Origin: CAVXFS01 sp049582805
GTDB lineage: Bacteria; Pseudomonadota; Gammaproteobacteria; Burkholderiales; Gallionellaceae
Direction: 5' to 3'
DNA length: 64,000 nucleotides
Assembly: GCA_049582805.1 (NCBI GenBank)
Contig: JBAUUR010000174.1
Location: 1 to 64,000, forward strand
Each line of letters begins with the position of its first letter. Position 1 is the first letter of the stretch. The position numbers and the translations under genes were made by a program. This document shows, piece by piece, positions 46,038 through 54,589 of this stretch. A model generated the notes under the pieces. That model was given only the letters and a program-made list of their open reading frames with translations. It had not been told where the DNA came from and ran no database searches.

Positions 46038-48383
46038 CTATGTGCAAGCAATATGCACCTGCGCCAGGTCCGTAATGCCACGAATGACTTTCTCAATACC
46101 GTCCTGTTTCAGCGTTCTCATGCCTTCGGTGACACTGGCTTCCCTGTATTGGGTGGCAGAAGAACGGTGACGGATCAAATGCCGCACCTGGGGCGTCGCC
46201 TGCAACAATTCGTACAAACCTATGCGTCCCTTGTATCCCCCGTTGCAGGATTTGCATCCAACAGGGTACGAAAGATAAAGTTTCCCATCCTTGCCCAATT
46301 CCCGGTGCCAACCACCAATAATATCTTCACGCTCCGAGAGTGACGGAAGCGTGTCATATGATGACATGTAATACTCATTGGCCAGTTCCTCGAGGTCTTG
46401 TGTTGACGCTTCCACGCGTTTTGCGCATTCCGGACATAGTTTGCGCACAAGCCGCTGCGCCAGGATCGCTAACAGGGCATCCGACAGGTTGTAGGGATCG
46501 ACTTGCAGATCAACCAGCCGCGCCACGGTTTCAGAGGCAGAGTTGGTATGCAGGGTGGAAAGCACCAGGTGCGTCATCGATGCTTGCAGCGCAATTCTGG
46601 CAGTTTCCTGATCACGCATTTCGCCTATCATGACAATATCGGGATCGGCACGCAGGAAGGAACGCAATATATTGGCGAAGGTGACGCCCGCCTTGTTGTT
46701 GATCTGCACCTGGCACAAGTGGGGCTGCACAATCTCCACCGGGTCTTCCGCAGTCCATATCTTGCTGTCGCCGGTATTCAATTCCCTCAAAACCGAATGC
46801 AGCGTTGTGGTCCTGCCGCTTCCGGTCGGGCCACACACCAGGACCAATCCAAACGAATGGTGAAACAGTCCACGAAAAATGTTCAGGTCACGATCGGCCA
46901 GACCCAGATCCCCAAGCGGCAATGGTTCACCGGAACCCAGGATGCGCATAGTGACGAACTCATTGCCCCGAATAGTGGGAATGATGGAAACACGCAAGTC
47001 AGTACGGCTTTCCCCATCCGCCAGACCGAAGGATATTTTCCCGTCCTGAGGCCTGCGGCGTTCCGATATATCCAGTCCCGCCATGATCTTGATGCGTGAC
47101 ACTACCGCCAGGTGGTAAGCGCGTGGAAAGGTAAAAAAATTCTCCAGCCGTCCATCACGGCGGAAGCGAATTTCGGTTTCCTCACTATGCTGGAACAACT
47201 CGATATGAATGTCTGATGCGCCTTCAGCGATGGCATTCTGGATCAATTTGTCGACCAGATTGATAATCGTGGCATCGTTCTCGGAAACATCCGTCCTGGC
47301 CTGCGCCGCCTTACCCGCGTTAACTGCCATGACCGGCACCGAATCAAGGGACTTCTGGGCCAGATCGCGAAATTCAGTTTTGGCATCATCCATATTCTTT
47401 GCGGCGCCGTACATGTTCAGACGGTTTACAATCTCATTGCGCGGCGCATATACCGGCTCCACCTTGAGTCCGGTCAACACCGTAAAGTAGGACGCGTCCC
47501 TGAACCAAAATGGGTCGGTGCAAGCAAGAAACAACGTTCCTTGGTAATTCCCTGCCGGCACAACCTGCTTTTCGCGGGCAATCTCGACCGGAATAAGATT
47601 TTGCACCTCGGGCGGGATCGGAAGCGACAATACATCCACCATATTTATCCCGGTCTGGACGCATAACGCGCGATCCAGTTCCTGTTGTCCTATGATGCCG
47701 ATTTCGACCAGTATCTGCCCCAACGGCTTGTCCGCATGCTCAGCCCTTTTCTGCATTCGGCTCACCACTCGCAGCGATTGTTCATCAATCAGGCCATAGT
47801 GCATGAGTATCTCGCCGATCTGCCTGCTTTGGAGCGCGTATAGGTTTGCGCCTTTATGACGCAGATCTGCTGTCGCATACAAATCATGAAGATTGGACAC
47901 TATAGGCCACTCGGGCTTTCTGCGCTTATCGTGCGTTTTGGAATTGCGCTTCCCCGCCATTTCTTCAGTTTCCGGGGGTGCGGTTGGCGTAACAATCTTC
48001 TCCCGGATATTGCCGGCTTGGATATCTTGAACCGGTGACGTTTCAAATTCGGCCTGGTCAGCGCGTTGCTGTTTAACCGGGGGCAGAATTCCGCTCGCGC
48101 TGAATGGATCAAAAGGAGTGATGTCAAGCGTCGGATAAAGAAAATTGTGGACCTGTTTGACCTGGGCAATTTCGCTGATGACCTCCATCGGAAATCCCTT
48201 GCGTCCCTTGCGATCTTCAAGCAGGAGAGAATCCAGGTATTTGATTGCTTCCTTTTCGCCCCAGAGAAATTCAATGCGGCCCAGGATGCGCTGAAACGAT
48301 CTCTCCAGTTCCCGGGGAAATTCCGCTCCGGCACTTGCCATCGCCTTGGAAAGCTTTGGATAGGTTTTGTTTTCAGTATCCAT
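46038..48383 (-). CDS. PilB/GspE-like secretion ATPase with altered Walker A
   Basis: This 781-residue type II/IV secretion ATPase has an unrecognised N-terminal region (1-120) and an MshEN-like domain with two 24-residue motifs at about 186-209 and 218-241 (QIGEILMHYGLIDEQSLRVV and PLGQILVEIGIIGQQELDRAL). The catalytic domain from ~375 has Asp box EDPVE, Walker B IVMIGEMRD, His box LVLSTLHTNSA and zinc cysteines CPEC/CKSC. Walker A reads GPTGSGRTTT: the lysine is arginine (codon 46812-46814, residue 524). Such ATPases drive pilus extension or type II secretion; this one has no adjacent platform or pilin genes apart from the FimV-like partner. Confidence 0.88.
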   Translation of the reverse strand: MDTENKTYPKLSKAMASAGAEFPRELERSFQRILGRIEFLWGEKEAIKYLDSLLLEDRKGRKGFPMEVISEIAQVKQVHNFLYPTLDITPFDPFSASGILPPVKQQRADQAEFETSPVQDIQAGNIREKIVTPTAPPETEEMAGKRNSKTHDKRRKPEWPIVSNLHDLYATADLRHKGANLYALQSRQIGEILMHYGLIDEQSLRVVSRMQKRAEHADKPLGQILVEIGIIGQQELDRALCVQTGINMVDVLSLPIPPEVQNLIPVEIAREKQVVPAGNYQGTLFLACTDPFWFRDASYFTVLTGLKVEPVYAPRNEIVNRLNMYGAAKNMDDAKTEFRDLAQKSLDSVPVMAVNAGKAAQARTDVSENDATIINLVDKLIQNAIAEGASDIHIELFQHSEETEIRFRRDGRLENFFTFPRAYHLAVVSRIKIMAGLDISERRRPQDGKISFGLADGESRTDLRVSIIPTIRGNEFVTMRILGSGEPLPLGDLGLADRDLNIFRGLFHHSFGLVLVCGPTGSGRTTTLHSVLRELNTGDSKIWTAEDPVEIVQPHLCQVQINNKAGVTFANILRSFLRADPDIVMIGEMRDQETARIALQASMTHLVLSTLHTNSASETVARLVDLQVDPYNLSDALLAILAQRLVRKLCPECAKRVEASTQDLEELANEYYMSSYDTLPSLSEREDIIGGWHRELGKDGKLYLSYPVGCKSCNGGYKGRIGLYELLQATPQVRHLIRHRSSATQYREASVTEGMRTLKQDGIEKVIRGITDLAQVHIACT

Positions 48384-48629
48384 TGTTTAATCCAACCCGT
48401 CCGAATGCCTTAAGGTAACCCATGTAATAAAACCGTTATCCGCCCTTTCCAGCCCTTGAACGCAATCAGGCGCAGCAGCATGCCCATCGCAATACGGTAT
48501 CTGAGATTACCCCGCTTATTATGGTCATAATTGAAATATACTTCATTGAAGTTATTATAGCTTTATTGGCAGAAATAAGGTGTAGATATATATGCTTCAA
48601 GCCTGGAAAAAAACCGAGCGGAATACCAA

Positions 48630-49292
48630 GTGAACCTGACATTATTTGACCTGGACAATACCCTGTTGCGCGGCGACAGTGATTTCGAATGGGCACAGTT
48701 TCTTATCGAAAAAGGCGCCATAGACCGCGAATTGCATGAAGCCAAGAACCTGGCGTTTTACAACCAGTACAAGGCGGGGACGCTGGACATTGACGAGTTT
48801 CTCGACTTCCAGTTAAAACCGTTGGCGCGCCATGCGCGCAAGACGCTGGACCGCTGGCACGATGAATTCATGCATTACCGGGTGCGCGGCATGATGGGAC
48901 AGGCGGCTCAAGAACTGGTGGCGCGGCATCGCGCGGCAGGGGATGTGTGCGTCATCATCACCGCCACCAACAGTTTCGTCACGGCACCGATTGCGCAAGC
49001 CTTTGGGGTTGACCATCTGATCGCTACCGAGCCCGAGCAGAAAGACGGTGAATTCACCGGGAGAGTGACAGGCATTCCCTGCTTTCGTGACGGCAAGGTG
49101 ACCCGTTTGGAAGACTGGATGGGACGGCACGGCTGGAGCTGGAACAGCTTCGGCGAAACCGTTTTTTACAGTGACTCCCTGAACGATTTGCCGCTGCTTT
49201 GCAAAGTAAAAATTCCGATTGCGGTCGACCCTGATGACACCTTGCGCGCCCACGCCGAACAACATGGCTGGCGCATCATATCATTGCGTTAG
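48630..49292 (+). CDS. HAD-superfamily IB phosphatase (SerB-like)
   Basis: This 220-residue protein has the HAD motifs LFDLDNTLLRGDSD (nucleophile Asp8), ITATNSFVTAPIA near 110 and FYSDSLNDLPLL near 180. It matches the HAD-IB family of SerB-like phosphatases common in proteobacteria, some of which act on phosphoserine or lipid-linked phosphates; the substrate is not predictable. The start is GTG 48630 with GAGCGGAATACC upstream. It is divergent from the ATPase gene (246 bases). Confidence 0.9.
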   Translation: MNLTLFDLDNTLLRGDSDFEWAQFLIEKGAIDRELHEAKNLAFYNQYKAGTLDIDEFLDFQLKPLARHARKTLDRWHDEFMHYRVRGMMGQAAQELVARHRAAGDVCVIITATNSFVTAPIAQAFGVDHLIATEPEQKDGEFTGRVTGIPCFRDGKVTRLEDWMGRHGWSWNSFGETVFYSDSLNDLPLLCKVKIPIAVDPDDTLRAHAEQHGWRIISLR

Positions 49293-49708
49293 GCGCCCCT
49301 TGGGTAAGTCCCGCATGGCCGCGCACTCGGCAGGTCAATTGTAGCTGGCGCGAAGCCTGCAGGGCACCTCTAAAAATTCACAGTTCGCCCAAATGCAAGG
49401 CGCGGAAAAAATTTCGCCGCGCCGCATATGTGTGATATGTAAGCAAGAAATTTTCCCCGCAACTCAGCAGTTGGGATGAAATGTGGATCTTTAGAGGTGC
49501 CCTGAAGCCGTTGCCCGGCTATCCTATCCACCCTGGCAGGTATTCAAGAGTCCTCCGGTTTGGAAGAATTCGGGCACGTCTGACAGTTCAATTCCCGCAC
49601 GTAAACCATGTGTGGTACGCCTGGAAAAGCGCACCCGCAGCTGTCAGATAAACTGCTGTCTCGCACATTGCGCTGGAATAATCCACCTACAATTTTCGGG
49701 GGTCTATC
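49293..49708. other. Intergenic region with a MITE-like element
   Basis: This 416-base stretch holds the inverted-repeat element at 49360-49504 and the leader of the psiF-like gene. Outside the element I see no gene. A GGGGG ribosome site 7 bases before ATG 49709 marks the downstream end. Confidence 0.6.
49360..49504. mobile_element. MITE-like element with ~23-base terminal inverted repeats
   Basis: Left end CAGGGCACCTCTAAAAATTCACA (split as CAGGGCACCTC at 49360-49370 and TAAAAATTCACA at 49371-49382) is matched on the other strand by the right end TGTGGATCTTTAGAGGTGCCCTG (49482-49504), with two mismatches. The 145-base interior has a further partial palindrome (GGCGCGG with CCGCGCC) and no coding frame. 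GAAGCC flanks both ends and may be a target-site duplication. A single end of the same sequence occurs at 56880-56893. Confidence 0.7.
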
Positions 49709-49948
49709 ATGAACAAATTGATTACACTGGTTTGCATGGACATCATGTTGATTGCTTCTTCCGCTGCCTATGCTGGTCCACAGCAGCAAAAGATGAAATC
49801 CTGCAATAAGGAAGCAAAATCAAAGCTGCTCAAGGGTGATGAGCGCAAGGCTTTCATGAAGAACTGCCTGAGCAGCAAGGCAGGCTTGCCGAGCAATTCA
49901 GTAACCCCTGACGTGACCCATGAAAATAAACAGGGTCACAAAAAATGA
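49709..49948 (+). CDS. Small PsiF-repeat secreted protein
   Basis: This 79-residue protein has a signal peptide (MNKLITLVCMDIMLIASSAAYA) and one PsiF-type repeat (MKSCNKEAKSKLLKGDERKA, FMKNCLS). PsiF of E. coli is induced by phosphate starvation, but the repeat occurs in many small periplasmic proteins of unknown role. The gene follows the MITE-like element, which may carry or disturb its promoter. GGGGG lies 7 bases before the ATG. No Pho box was identified. Confidence 0.82.
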   Translation: MNKLITLVCMDIMLIASSAAYAGPQQQKMKSCNKEAKSKLLKGDERKAFMKNCLSSKAGLPSNSVTPDVTHENKQGHKK

Positions 49949-50046
49949 AGGGGCCTGCCATGGAATCCGGACTTGATTCAAATGAGGGTCGGCAATGTGA
50001 CGGGGTCTGCGCCCGGTGATTTAATCTGTTGCCACGCATCAGGCCA

Positions 50047-50071
50047 AGGCGCACTACAATGTGCGCCTTTT
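50047..50071 (+). terminator. Terminator-like hairpin 14 bases before the FecCD gene
   Basis: GGCGCAC (50048-50054) pairs with GTGCGCC (50061-50067) around TACAAT, followed by TTTTT. It ends the psiF-like unit or, because no room for a promoter remains before ATG 50085, may act as an attenuator in the leader of the importer genes. Confidence 0.8.
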
Positions 50072-50084
50072 TATCGTTCACAAA

Positions 50085-51050
50085 ATGAACCCGCGCCAAC
50101 TTCTGCTACTGTTGTCACTGATTGCAGCACTCAGTTCCGGACTGGGCTTGGCTAGCGGATCCCTGCCTTTCCCCCCGGTTGAAATCATTCGTGCCTTGCT
50201 GGGACATGGCGACCAGACGACCATTGAAGTAATTTGGCAATTGCGCTTGCCGCGAGTATTGGCAGCGTTCGCTTGCGGCGGTCTGTTGAGCCTGTCCGGC
50301 GTACTGTTGCAAACTTTGCTGCGCAACCCCCTGGCCGATCCCTACATCCTGGGCGTGTCGGGCGGAGCGGCGGTGGGCGCCATGATAGCCATGCTGCTTG
50401 GCGCCGGACTGGCTGCCACCCAGGTGTCTTCATTGGGAGGCGCGCTACTGTCCATTGTCACCGTGTTCGGTTTGGGCTTCCGCGGTGGCGAGCGCAACAT
50501 TTACCGGCTGCTGTTGACCGGCGTGGTGCTGTCTGCCGGATGTGGCGCCTTGGTCAGCCTGCTGCTGACGCTGGCGCAATTTGAGCAGGTAAAGGGCATG
50601 CTGTTCTGGCTGATGGGTGACTTGTCGCATCCGGAAAGCATCCCGACAGCGTGGCTGGCATTGCTGGCGCTTGGGCTGTGCGCCATGCTTTTTTCCGGTG
50701 GACTGGATGTGCTGGCGGGGGGGCTGGACAAGGCTGCCGCACTCGGATTGGCGGTAAACCGCTGGCAGGCCGCATTGTATTTTGCCACCGCATTACTCAC
50801 TGTTGCCGCATTGCAACTCGGGGGAAGCATAGGCTTCGTCGGACTGATGATGCCTCATGCAATAAGGTTGCTTGGCATCAGCGCACATCGCTGGCTGGTG
50901 CCGTTGTCGATACTGCTGGGAGGCAGTTTCCTGGTACTGGCCGACACGCTGTCGCGAACTCTGTGGTCGCCGTTGCAATTGCCGGTGGGCATATTCACGG
51001 CGCTGCTCGGCGTACCGGTATTGTTGTGGCTATTGAGCCATCGATCATGA
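50085..51050 (+). CDS. FecCD/BtuC-family ABC importer permease
   Basis: This 321-residue membrane protein has about ten hydrophobic segments and the FecCD signatures LRLPRVLAAFACGGLLSLSGVLLQTLLRNPLADP and GSIGFVGLMMPHAIRLL. It would import cobalamin, haem or an iron chelate with the ATPase encoded directly after it. Neither a substrate-binding protein nor a TonB receptor gene is nearby, so the substrate cannot be fixed. ATG 50085 (MNPRQLLLLL) is favoured; a GTG at 50061 lies inside the hairpin. Stop and next start overlap as ATGA. Confidence 0.9.
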   Translation: MNPRQLLLLLSLIAALSSGLGLASGSLPFPPVEIIRALLGHGDQTTIEVIWQLRLPRVLAAFACGGLLSLSGVLLQTLLRNPLADPYILGVSGGAAVGAMIAMLLGAGLAATQVSSLGGALLSIVTVFGLGFRGGERNIYRLLLTGVVLSAGCGALVSLLLTLAQFEQVKGMLFWLMGDLSHPESIPTAWLALLALGLCAMLFSGGLDVLAGGLDKAAALGLAVNRWQAALYFATALLTVAALQLGGSIGFVGLMMPHAIRLLGISAHRWLVPLSILLGGSFLVLADTLSRTLWSPLQLPVGIFTALLGVPVLLWLLSHRS

Positions 51051-51811
51051 CCCTGCAGGCACAAAACCTCACCGTTTCGATCGGCGAAAAAATCATCTGC
51101 CGCGAACTGGGTTTTACCATCAACCCGGGCGAATGCTGGGGCGTACTGGGGCAGAACGGCGCGGGCAAGACCACCCTGCTGCGAACGATGGCGGGACTGC
51201 ATGCGCCAGACTCGGGAACGGTCAGTTTCAACAAACAGCCGTTAAGCGAACATGCGCGGCGCGCCCTTGCGCGTCAGATTGCCGTGTTGCCGCAAAACGA
51301 GGCCGGCGAATTCTGGGGCAGCGTACTGGAGTACGTGCTGCTCGGCCGGTTCCCTTATCGTACCTCTTTGTTCGGTTACAGCGCCGCTGACGAGGCGCTG
51401 GCGCACCAATCTCTGGCGCAAATGGAACTGGATGAGCTTGTACGACGACCGCTCAACACGCTGTCCGGTGGCGAGCGCCAGCGTGCCGCCATCGCACAAC
51501 TGCTGGCGCAAGAACCGACATATTGTCTGCTGGACGAACCCTTGCAGCATCTGGATATACGCCACCAGCTGGAAGTAATGCGGATCTTCAGCCGCCTCAA
51601 GCAACAGGGGGCTGCGATATTCGCAGTGCTGCATGACATGTTATGGGTGCAACGCTATTGCGACCATCTGCTGCTGATGTTTCCGGATGGTACTGTACAG
51701 GGTGGCATGGCGCAGGAAATGCTGACGCGCGAAAATCTGGAGGCATTGTACCAATGTGCATTGCGCGAGCTGACGGTTGACGGGGAACGTTGTTTGATCC
51801 CCGGTGTATAA
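51047..51811 (+). CDS. ABC importer ATPase (BtuD/FecE type)
   Basis: This 254-residue ATPase has Walker A GQNGAGKTTLLRTM, the signature LSGGERQRAAIAQ, Walker B TYCLLDEPLQHLD and the H-loop AVLHDMLWVQRYCD. It powers the FecCD-type permease with which it overlaps by 4 bases. The ATG at 51047 is the start; the open frame upstream is the antisense-free +1 frame of the permease and is not coding. The last codons overlap the probable -10 box of pcnB. Confidence 0.92.
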   Translation: MTLQAQNLTVSIGEKIICRELGFTINPGECWGVLGQNGAGKTTLLRTMAGLHAPDSGTVSFNKQPLSEHARRALARQIAVLPQNEAGEFWGSVLEYVLLGRFPYRTSLFGYSAADEALAHQSLAQMELDELVRRPLNTLSGGERQRAAIAQLLAQEPTYCLLDEPLQHLDIRHQLEVMRIFSRLKQQGAAIFAVLHDMLWVQRYCDHLLLMFPDGTVQGGMAQEMLTRENLEALYQCALRELTVDGERCLIPGV

Positions 51812-51812
51812 T
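51807..51812 (+). promoter_or_regulatory. Possible -10 box of pcnB
   Basis: TATAAT is at 51807-51812, preceded by TG. No good -35 hexamer is found at 16-18 bases (GGAACG); TTGACG lies too far upstream (24-base spacer). It would give a leader of about 50 bases before ATG 51868. Confidence 0.35.
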
Positions 51813-51867
51813 TCCAGCTTCCCAAATGCCGCTATTCGCGTGCGGCATATTAATTAATCGGTAGACG

Positions 51868-53229
51868 ATGATAAGAAAACTGTTCAAGCGAGTATTCGGC
51901 AAGTCCGGCCGTCCCCGAGTAGAAGGCAACTGCCGCATCATTCCATTTGAAGAACATGGTATCAGCCGCGAGAGCATCAGCTATGGCGCGTGCAAGGTGA
52001 CCGACGGCCTGCAGGCCGCGGGTTACTCGGCGTTCGTGGTCGGTGGTGCGGTGCGCGACCTGCTGTTCAATCGCCATCCCAAGGATTACGACGTGGCTAC
52101 CAACGCTACACCGGAGGAAGTGCGCCGCGTATTCCGCCGCTCACGCATCATCGGGCGGCGCTTTCGCCTGGTGCATGTGATATTCGGAGAAGAAACGGTG
52201 GAAGTCTCCACTTTCCGCCGCATGATCGAGGAAGAAGACGCACAGACCGACGAGCATGGAAGGTTGCTCCGCGACAACGAGTTCGGCGACCGTGAGCAGG
52301 ATGCGGCGCGGCGCGACTTCACTGCCAACGCCTTGTTCTACGACCCCAACACGCAGGAGATTTACGACTACCACAACGGCTATGCCGACGTCCGCTCCAA
52401 CATCCTGCGTATAATTGGCGACCCGGCGGTGCGCTACCGCGAAGACCCGGTGCGCATGCTGCGAGCGGTACGTCTGTCCGCCAAGCTCGGCATGAAACTG
52501 GAGGCCGCCACCGCCGCGCCGATCGCGGGCATGAAGGATTTGCTCGGCCACGTGCCGCAATCACGTTTGCTGGACGAGATGCTCAAGTTGTTGCTGTCCG
52601 GACACGCGGTGGAATGCATCAAGAAATTGCGCTCGATGGATTTGCATCATGGCTTGCTGCCAATGCTGGACGTGATCCTGGAACAACCGATGGGCGAAAA
52701 GTTCGTCATGCTGGCGTTAGAGAACACCGATCGGCGCATTCGCGAGGACAAGCCGGTGTCCCCCGCCTTCATGTTCGCTGCGCTGCTGTGGCACGAGGTG
52801 CTGGCGGCCTGGAAGTCCCGCCAGGAAGCGGGCGAGCGCCCTGTTGCGGCGCTGCATGAGGCGATGGCCGAAGTACTGGACCGGCAGCGCGAGCAGCTGG
52901 CGATCCCGCACCGCTACGACGCGGTGATGAAGGAGCTGTGGCTGTTGCAGCCGCGCTTCGAGCAGCGCAGCGGACAGCGCCCGTTGCGGCTGCTTACGCT
53001 GCCGCGCTTCCGTGCGGCTTATGATTTTTTGCTATTGCGTTGCGAAAGCGGGGAAGCGGATTCCGATCTTGGGCTGTGGTGGGACGAATTCCAGGATGCA
53101 AGCGATGAGCGCCGCACCGAGATGCTGCTGCCGGATGCCGGAGGCACGAAGAAGCGCCGTCGCCGCAAGAAACCAGCGAACGCCGCTCGACCTGCTGATG
53201 CGGCACAGGCAGAGTCGCCGGCAGAATAA
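51868..53229 (+). CDS. pcnB: Poly(A) polymerase I
   Basis: This 453-residue nucleotidyltransferase of the class II tRNA-NT/PAP family shows AFVVGGAVRDLLFNRHPKDYDVATNATPEEV with the catalytic DYD, RRDFTANALFYDP, and YREDPVRMLRAVR. The long C-terminal half and basic tail (KKRRRRKKP) are typical of PcnB rather than CCA-adding enzymes. It adds poly(A) to RNA 3' ends and promotes decay. Gene order pcnB-folK is conserved in gamma- and betaproteobacteria. Confidence 0.95.
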   Translation: MIRKLFKRVFGKSGRPRVEGNCRIIPFEEHGISRESISYGACKVTDGLQAAGYSAFVVGGAVRDLLFNRHPKDYDVATNATPEEVRRVFRRSRIIGRRFRLVHVIFGEETVEVSTFRRMIEEEDAQTDEHGRLLRDNEFGDREQDAARRDFTANALFYDPNTQEIYDYHNGYADVRSNILRIIGDPAVRYREDPVRMLRAVRLSAKLGMKLEAATAAPIAGMKDLLGHVPQSRLLDEMLKLLLSGHAVECIKKLRSMDLHHGLLPMLDVILEQPMGEKFVMLALENTDRRIREDKPVSPAFMFAALLWHEVLAAWKSRQEAGERPVAALHEAMAEVLDRQREQLAIPHRYDAVMKELWLLQPRFEQRSGQRPLRLLTLPRFRAAYDFLLLRCESGEADSDLGLWWDEFQDASDERRTEMLLPDAGGTKKRRRRKKPANAARPADAAQAESPAE

Positions 53230-53422
53230 AAATCTCCACACTTGATGGATGAACACAAATGATCACGGATAATCAACAGATGGCTTATCGGGCAGTCCCG
53301 GTCTGTGTTGCAGGTGCTGCAGCTCGATACGGTGACGGTGCACGCCTTGCGGCTGCCTGCATCGCTCAATGTCATTCCGTGCTCATCCGTGGCTAATTTT
53401 TTTCAGCAAGGATGGTTGACGA

Positions 53423-53917
53423 ATGGCAGCGCACAACGTTTTCGTCGGATTGGGCAGCAACCTGTCCGACCCTCGCGCACAAGTGCTGCGCGCGATGCAA
53501 GCCCTGGGCGGTTTGCCGCACACCACGATTTTGGCGCATTCCTCGTTGTATCGCAGCGCCCCGATCGGATTTCTGCAGCAACCGGATTTCATCAACGCCG
53601 TCGTGAGACTGGATACGGAATTGGCACCCAAAGCCATGCTGGATGTTTTGCTTGAACTGGAACGGAATTGCGGCCGCACCCGTGAATTCCTGAATGCGCC
53701 GCGCACGCTCGATTTGGATATCCTGCTATATGACAATTTGCAATATCATGAACATGGCCTGACCATCCCCCATCCGCAGATGCACAAGCGCGCATTCGTA
53801 TTGCAACCCCTGCTGGAAATTGCACCTGACTGTGCGATTCCGGGTATCGGTCCGGCAGCGGACGCATTGCTGCAATGCGGCAGCCAGACATTGGAGCGGG
53901 TCGAAGATGCTGCTTGA
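53423..53917 (+). CDS. folK: HPPK, 7,8-dihydro-6-hydroxymethylpterin pyrophosphokinase
   Basis: This 164-residue enzyme of folate synthesis begins AAHNVFVGLGSNLSDPRAQV. It contains SSLYRSAPIGFLQQPDFINAVVRLDT and the catalytic RTLDLDILLYDN, with IPHPQMHKRAFVLQPL. Mg-binding aspartates are in DLDIL. Length matches E. coli HPPK (159). It overlaps the following kinase gene by 11 bases. The 193-base gap upstream contains an inverted copy of an ACGGATGA-like repeat. Confidence 0.96.
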   Translation: MAAHNVFVGLGSNLSDPRAQVLRAMQALGGLPHTTILAHSSLYRSAPIGFLQQPDFINAVVRLDTELAPKAMLDVLLELERNCGRTREFLNAPRTLDLDILLYDNLQYHEHGLTIPHPQMHKRAFVLQPLLEIAPDCAIPGIGPAADALLQCGSQTLERVEDAA

Positions 53918-54548
53918 CAAGTACCGCTACGTCGTCGTTGAAGGCCCGATAGGTGTCGGCAAAACCAGCCTTGCGCGCCGCCTGGCCGAACATGCCGGTG
54001 CGTCCGCGCTGCTGGAAAAGCCGGAGGAAAATCCTTTCCTGTCGCGGTTTTACCAGGATCCGGTGCGCCATGCGCTGCCAACCCAGCTGTTCTTCCTGTT
54101 TCAGCGCATCAACGAAGTGCGCGAACTGGCTCAGATGGACCTGTTTCGCACGCGCACGGTGGCGGATTACCTGCTCGACAAGGATACTTTGTTTGCCCGC
54201 ATCAACCTGAGCGATGAAGAGTTCGCGCTGTACCAGAACATATACAACAACCTTGCGCCGCAAGCGCCCGCGCCGGATCTGGTGATTTACCTGCAGGCCC
54301 CGCTGGAAACCCTGGTCGAGCGTGTGCGCCGCCGCGCCCATGCTTACGAGCGAATGATTTCGGATTTTTACCTGTTGCGCCTGGCCCAGGCCTACAGCGA
54401 TTTTTTCCATCATTATGATGCTGCGCCGGTGCTCGTCGTGAACAGCGAGCATCTGAACTTCGTTGACAACGACGATGACTTCGCGCTGCTGCTGCAGCGC
54501 ATCGGCGAGGTGCGCAGTCAGCGCGAGTTCTTCAGCATGGGTGCATGA
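53907..54548 (+). CDS. Deoxynucleoside kinase (dAK/dGK family)
   Basis: This 213-residue kinase has P-loop VEGPIGVGKTSLARRL at residues 9-24. Other deoxynucleoside-kinase landmarks are NPFLSRFYQDP, the ERS-equivalent DLFRTRTVADYLLDKD, and lid RVRRRAHAYERMI. It probably salvages deoxyadenosine or deoxyguanosine. The pairing of folK, a deoxynucleoside kinase and panB is conserved in betaproteobacteria. ATG 53907 is chosen because it gives the expected N-terminus (MLLDKYRYVVVEG); the open frame upstream lies inside folK. Confidence 0.92.
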   Translation: MLLDKYRYVVVEGPIGVGKTSLARRLAEHAGASALLEKPEENPFLSRFYQDPVRHALPTQLFFLFQRINEVRELAQMDLFRTRTVADYLLDKDTLFARINLSDEEFALYQNIYNNLAPQAPAPDLVIYLQAPLETLVERVRRRAHAYERMISDFYLLRLAQAYSDFFHHYDAAPVLVVNSEHLNFVDNDDDFALLLQRIGEVRSQREFFSMGA

Positions 54549-54589
54549 TGGAGTTAATACCAAATTTTGGAAAAACACACACCACTATC

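Noticed and set aside
49949..50060. Cobalamin riboswitch upstream of the FecCD gene
   Set aside because: The conserved core (GCCACTG-like and the GGGAA/GGTG blocks) could not be found; only the hairpin remains.
53230..53422. Possible regulatory RNA before folK
   Set aside because: It contains only an imperfect inverted ACGGATGA-type repeat common in proteobacterial genomes; no stable multi-stem structure was evident.
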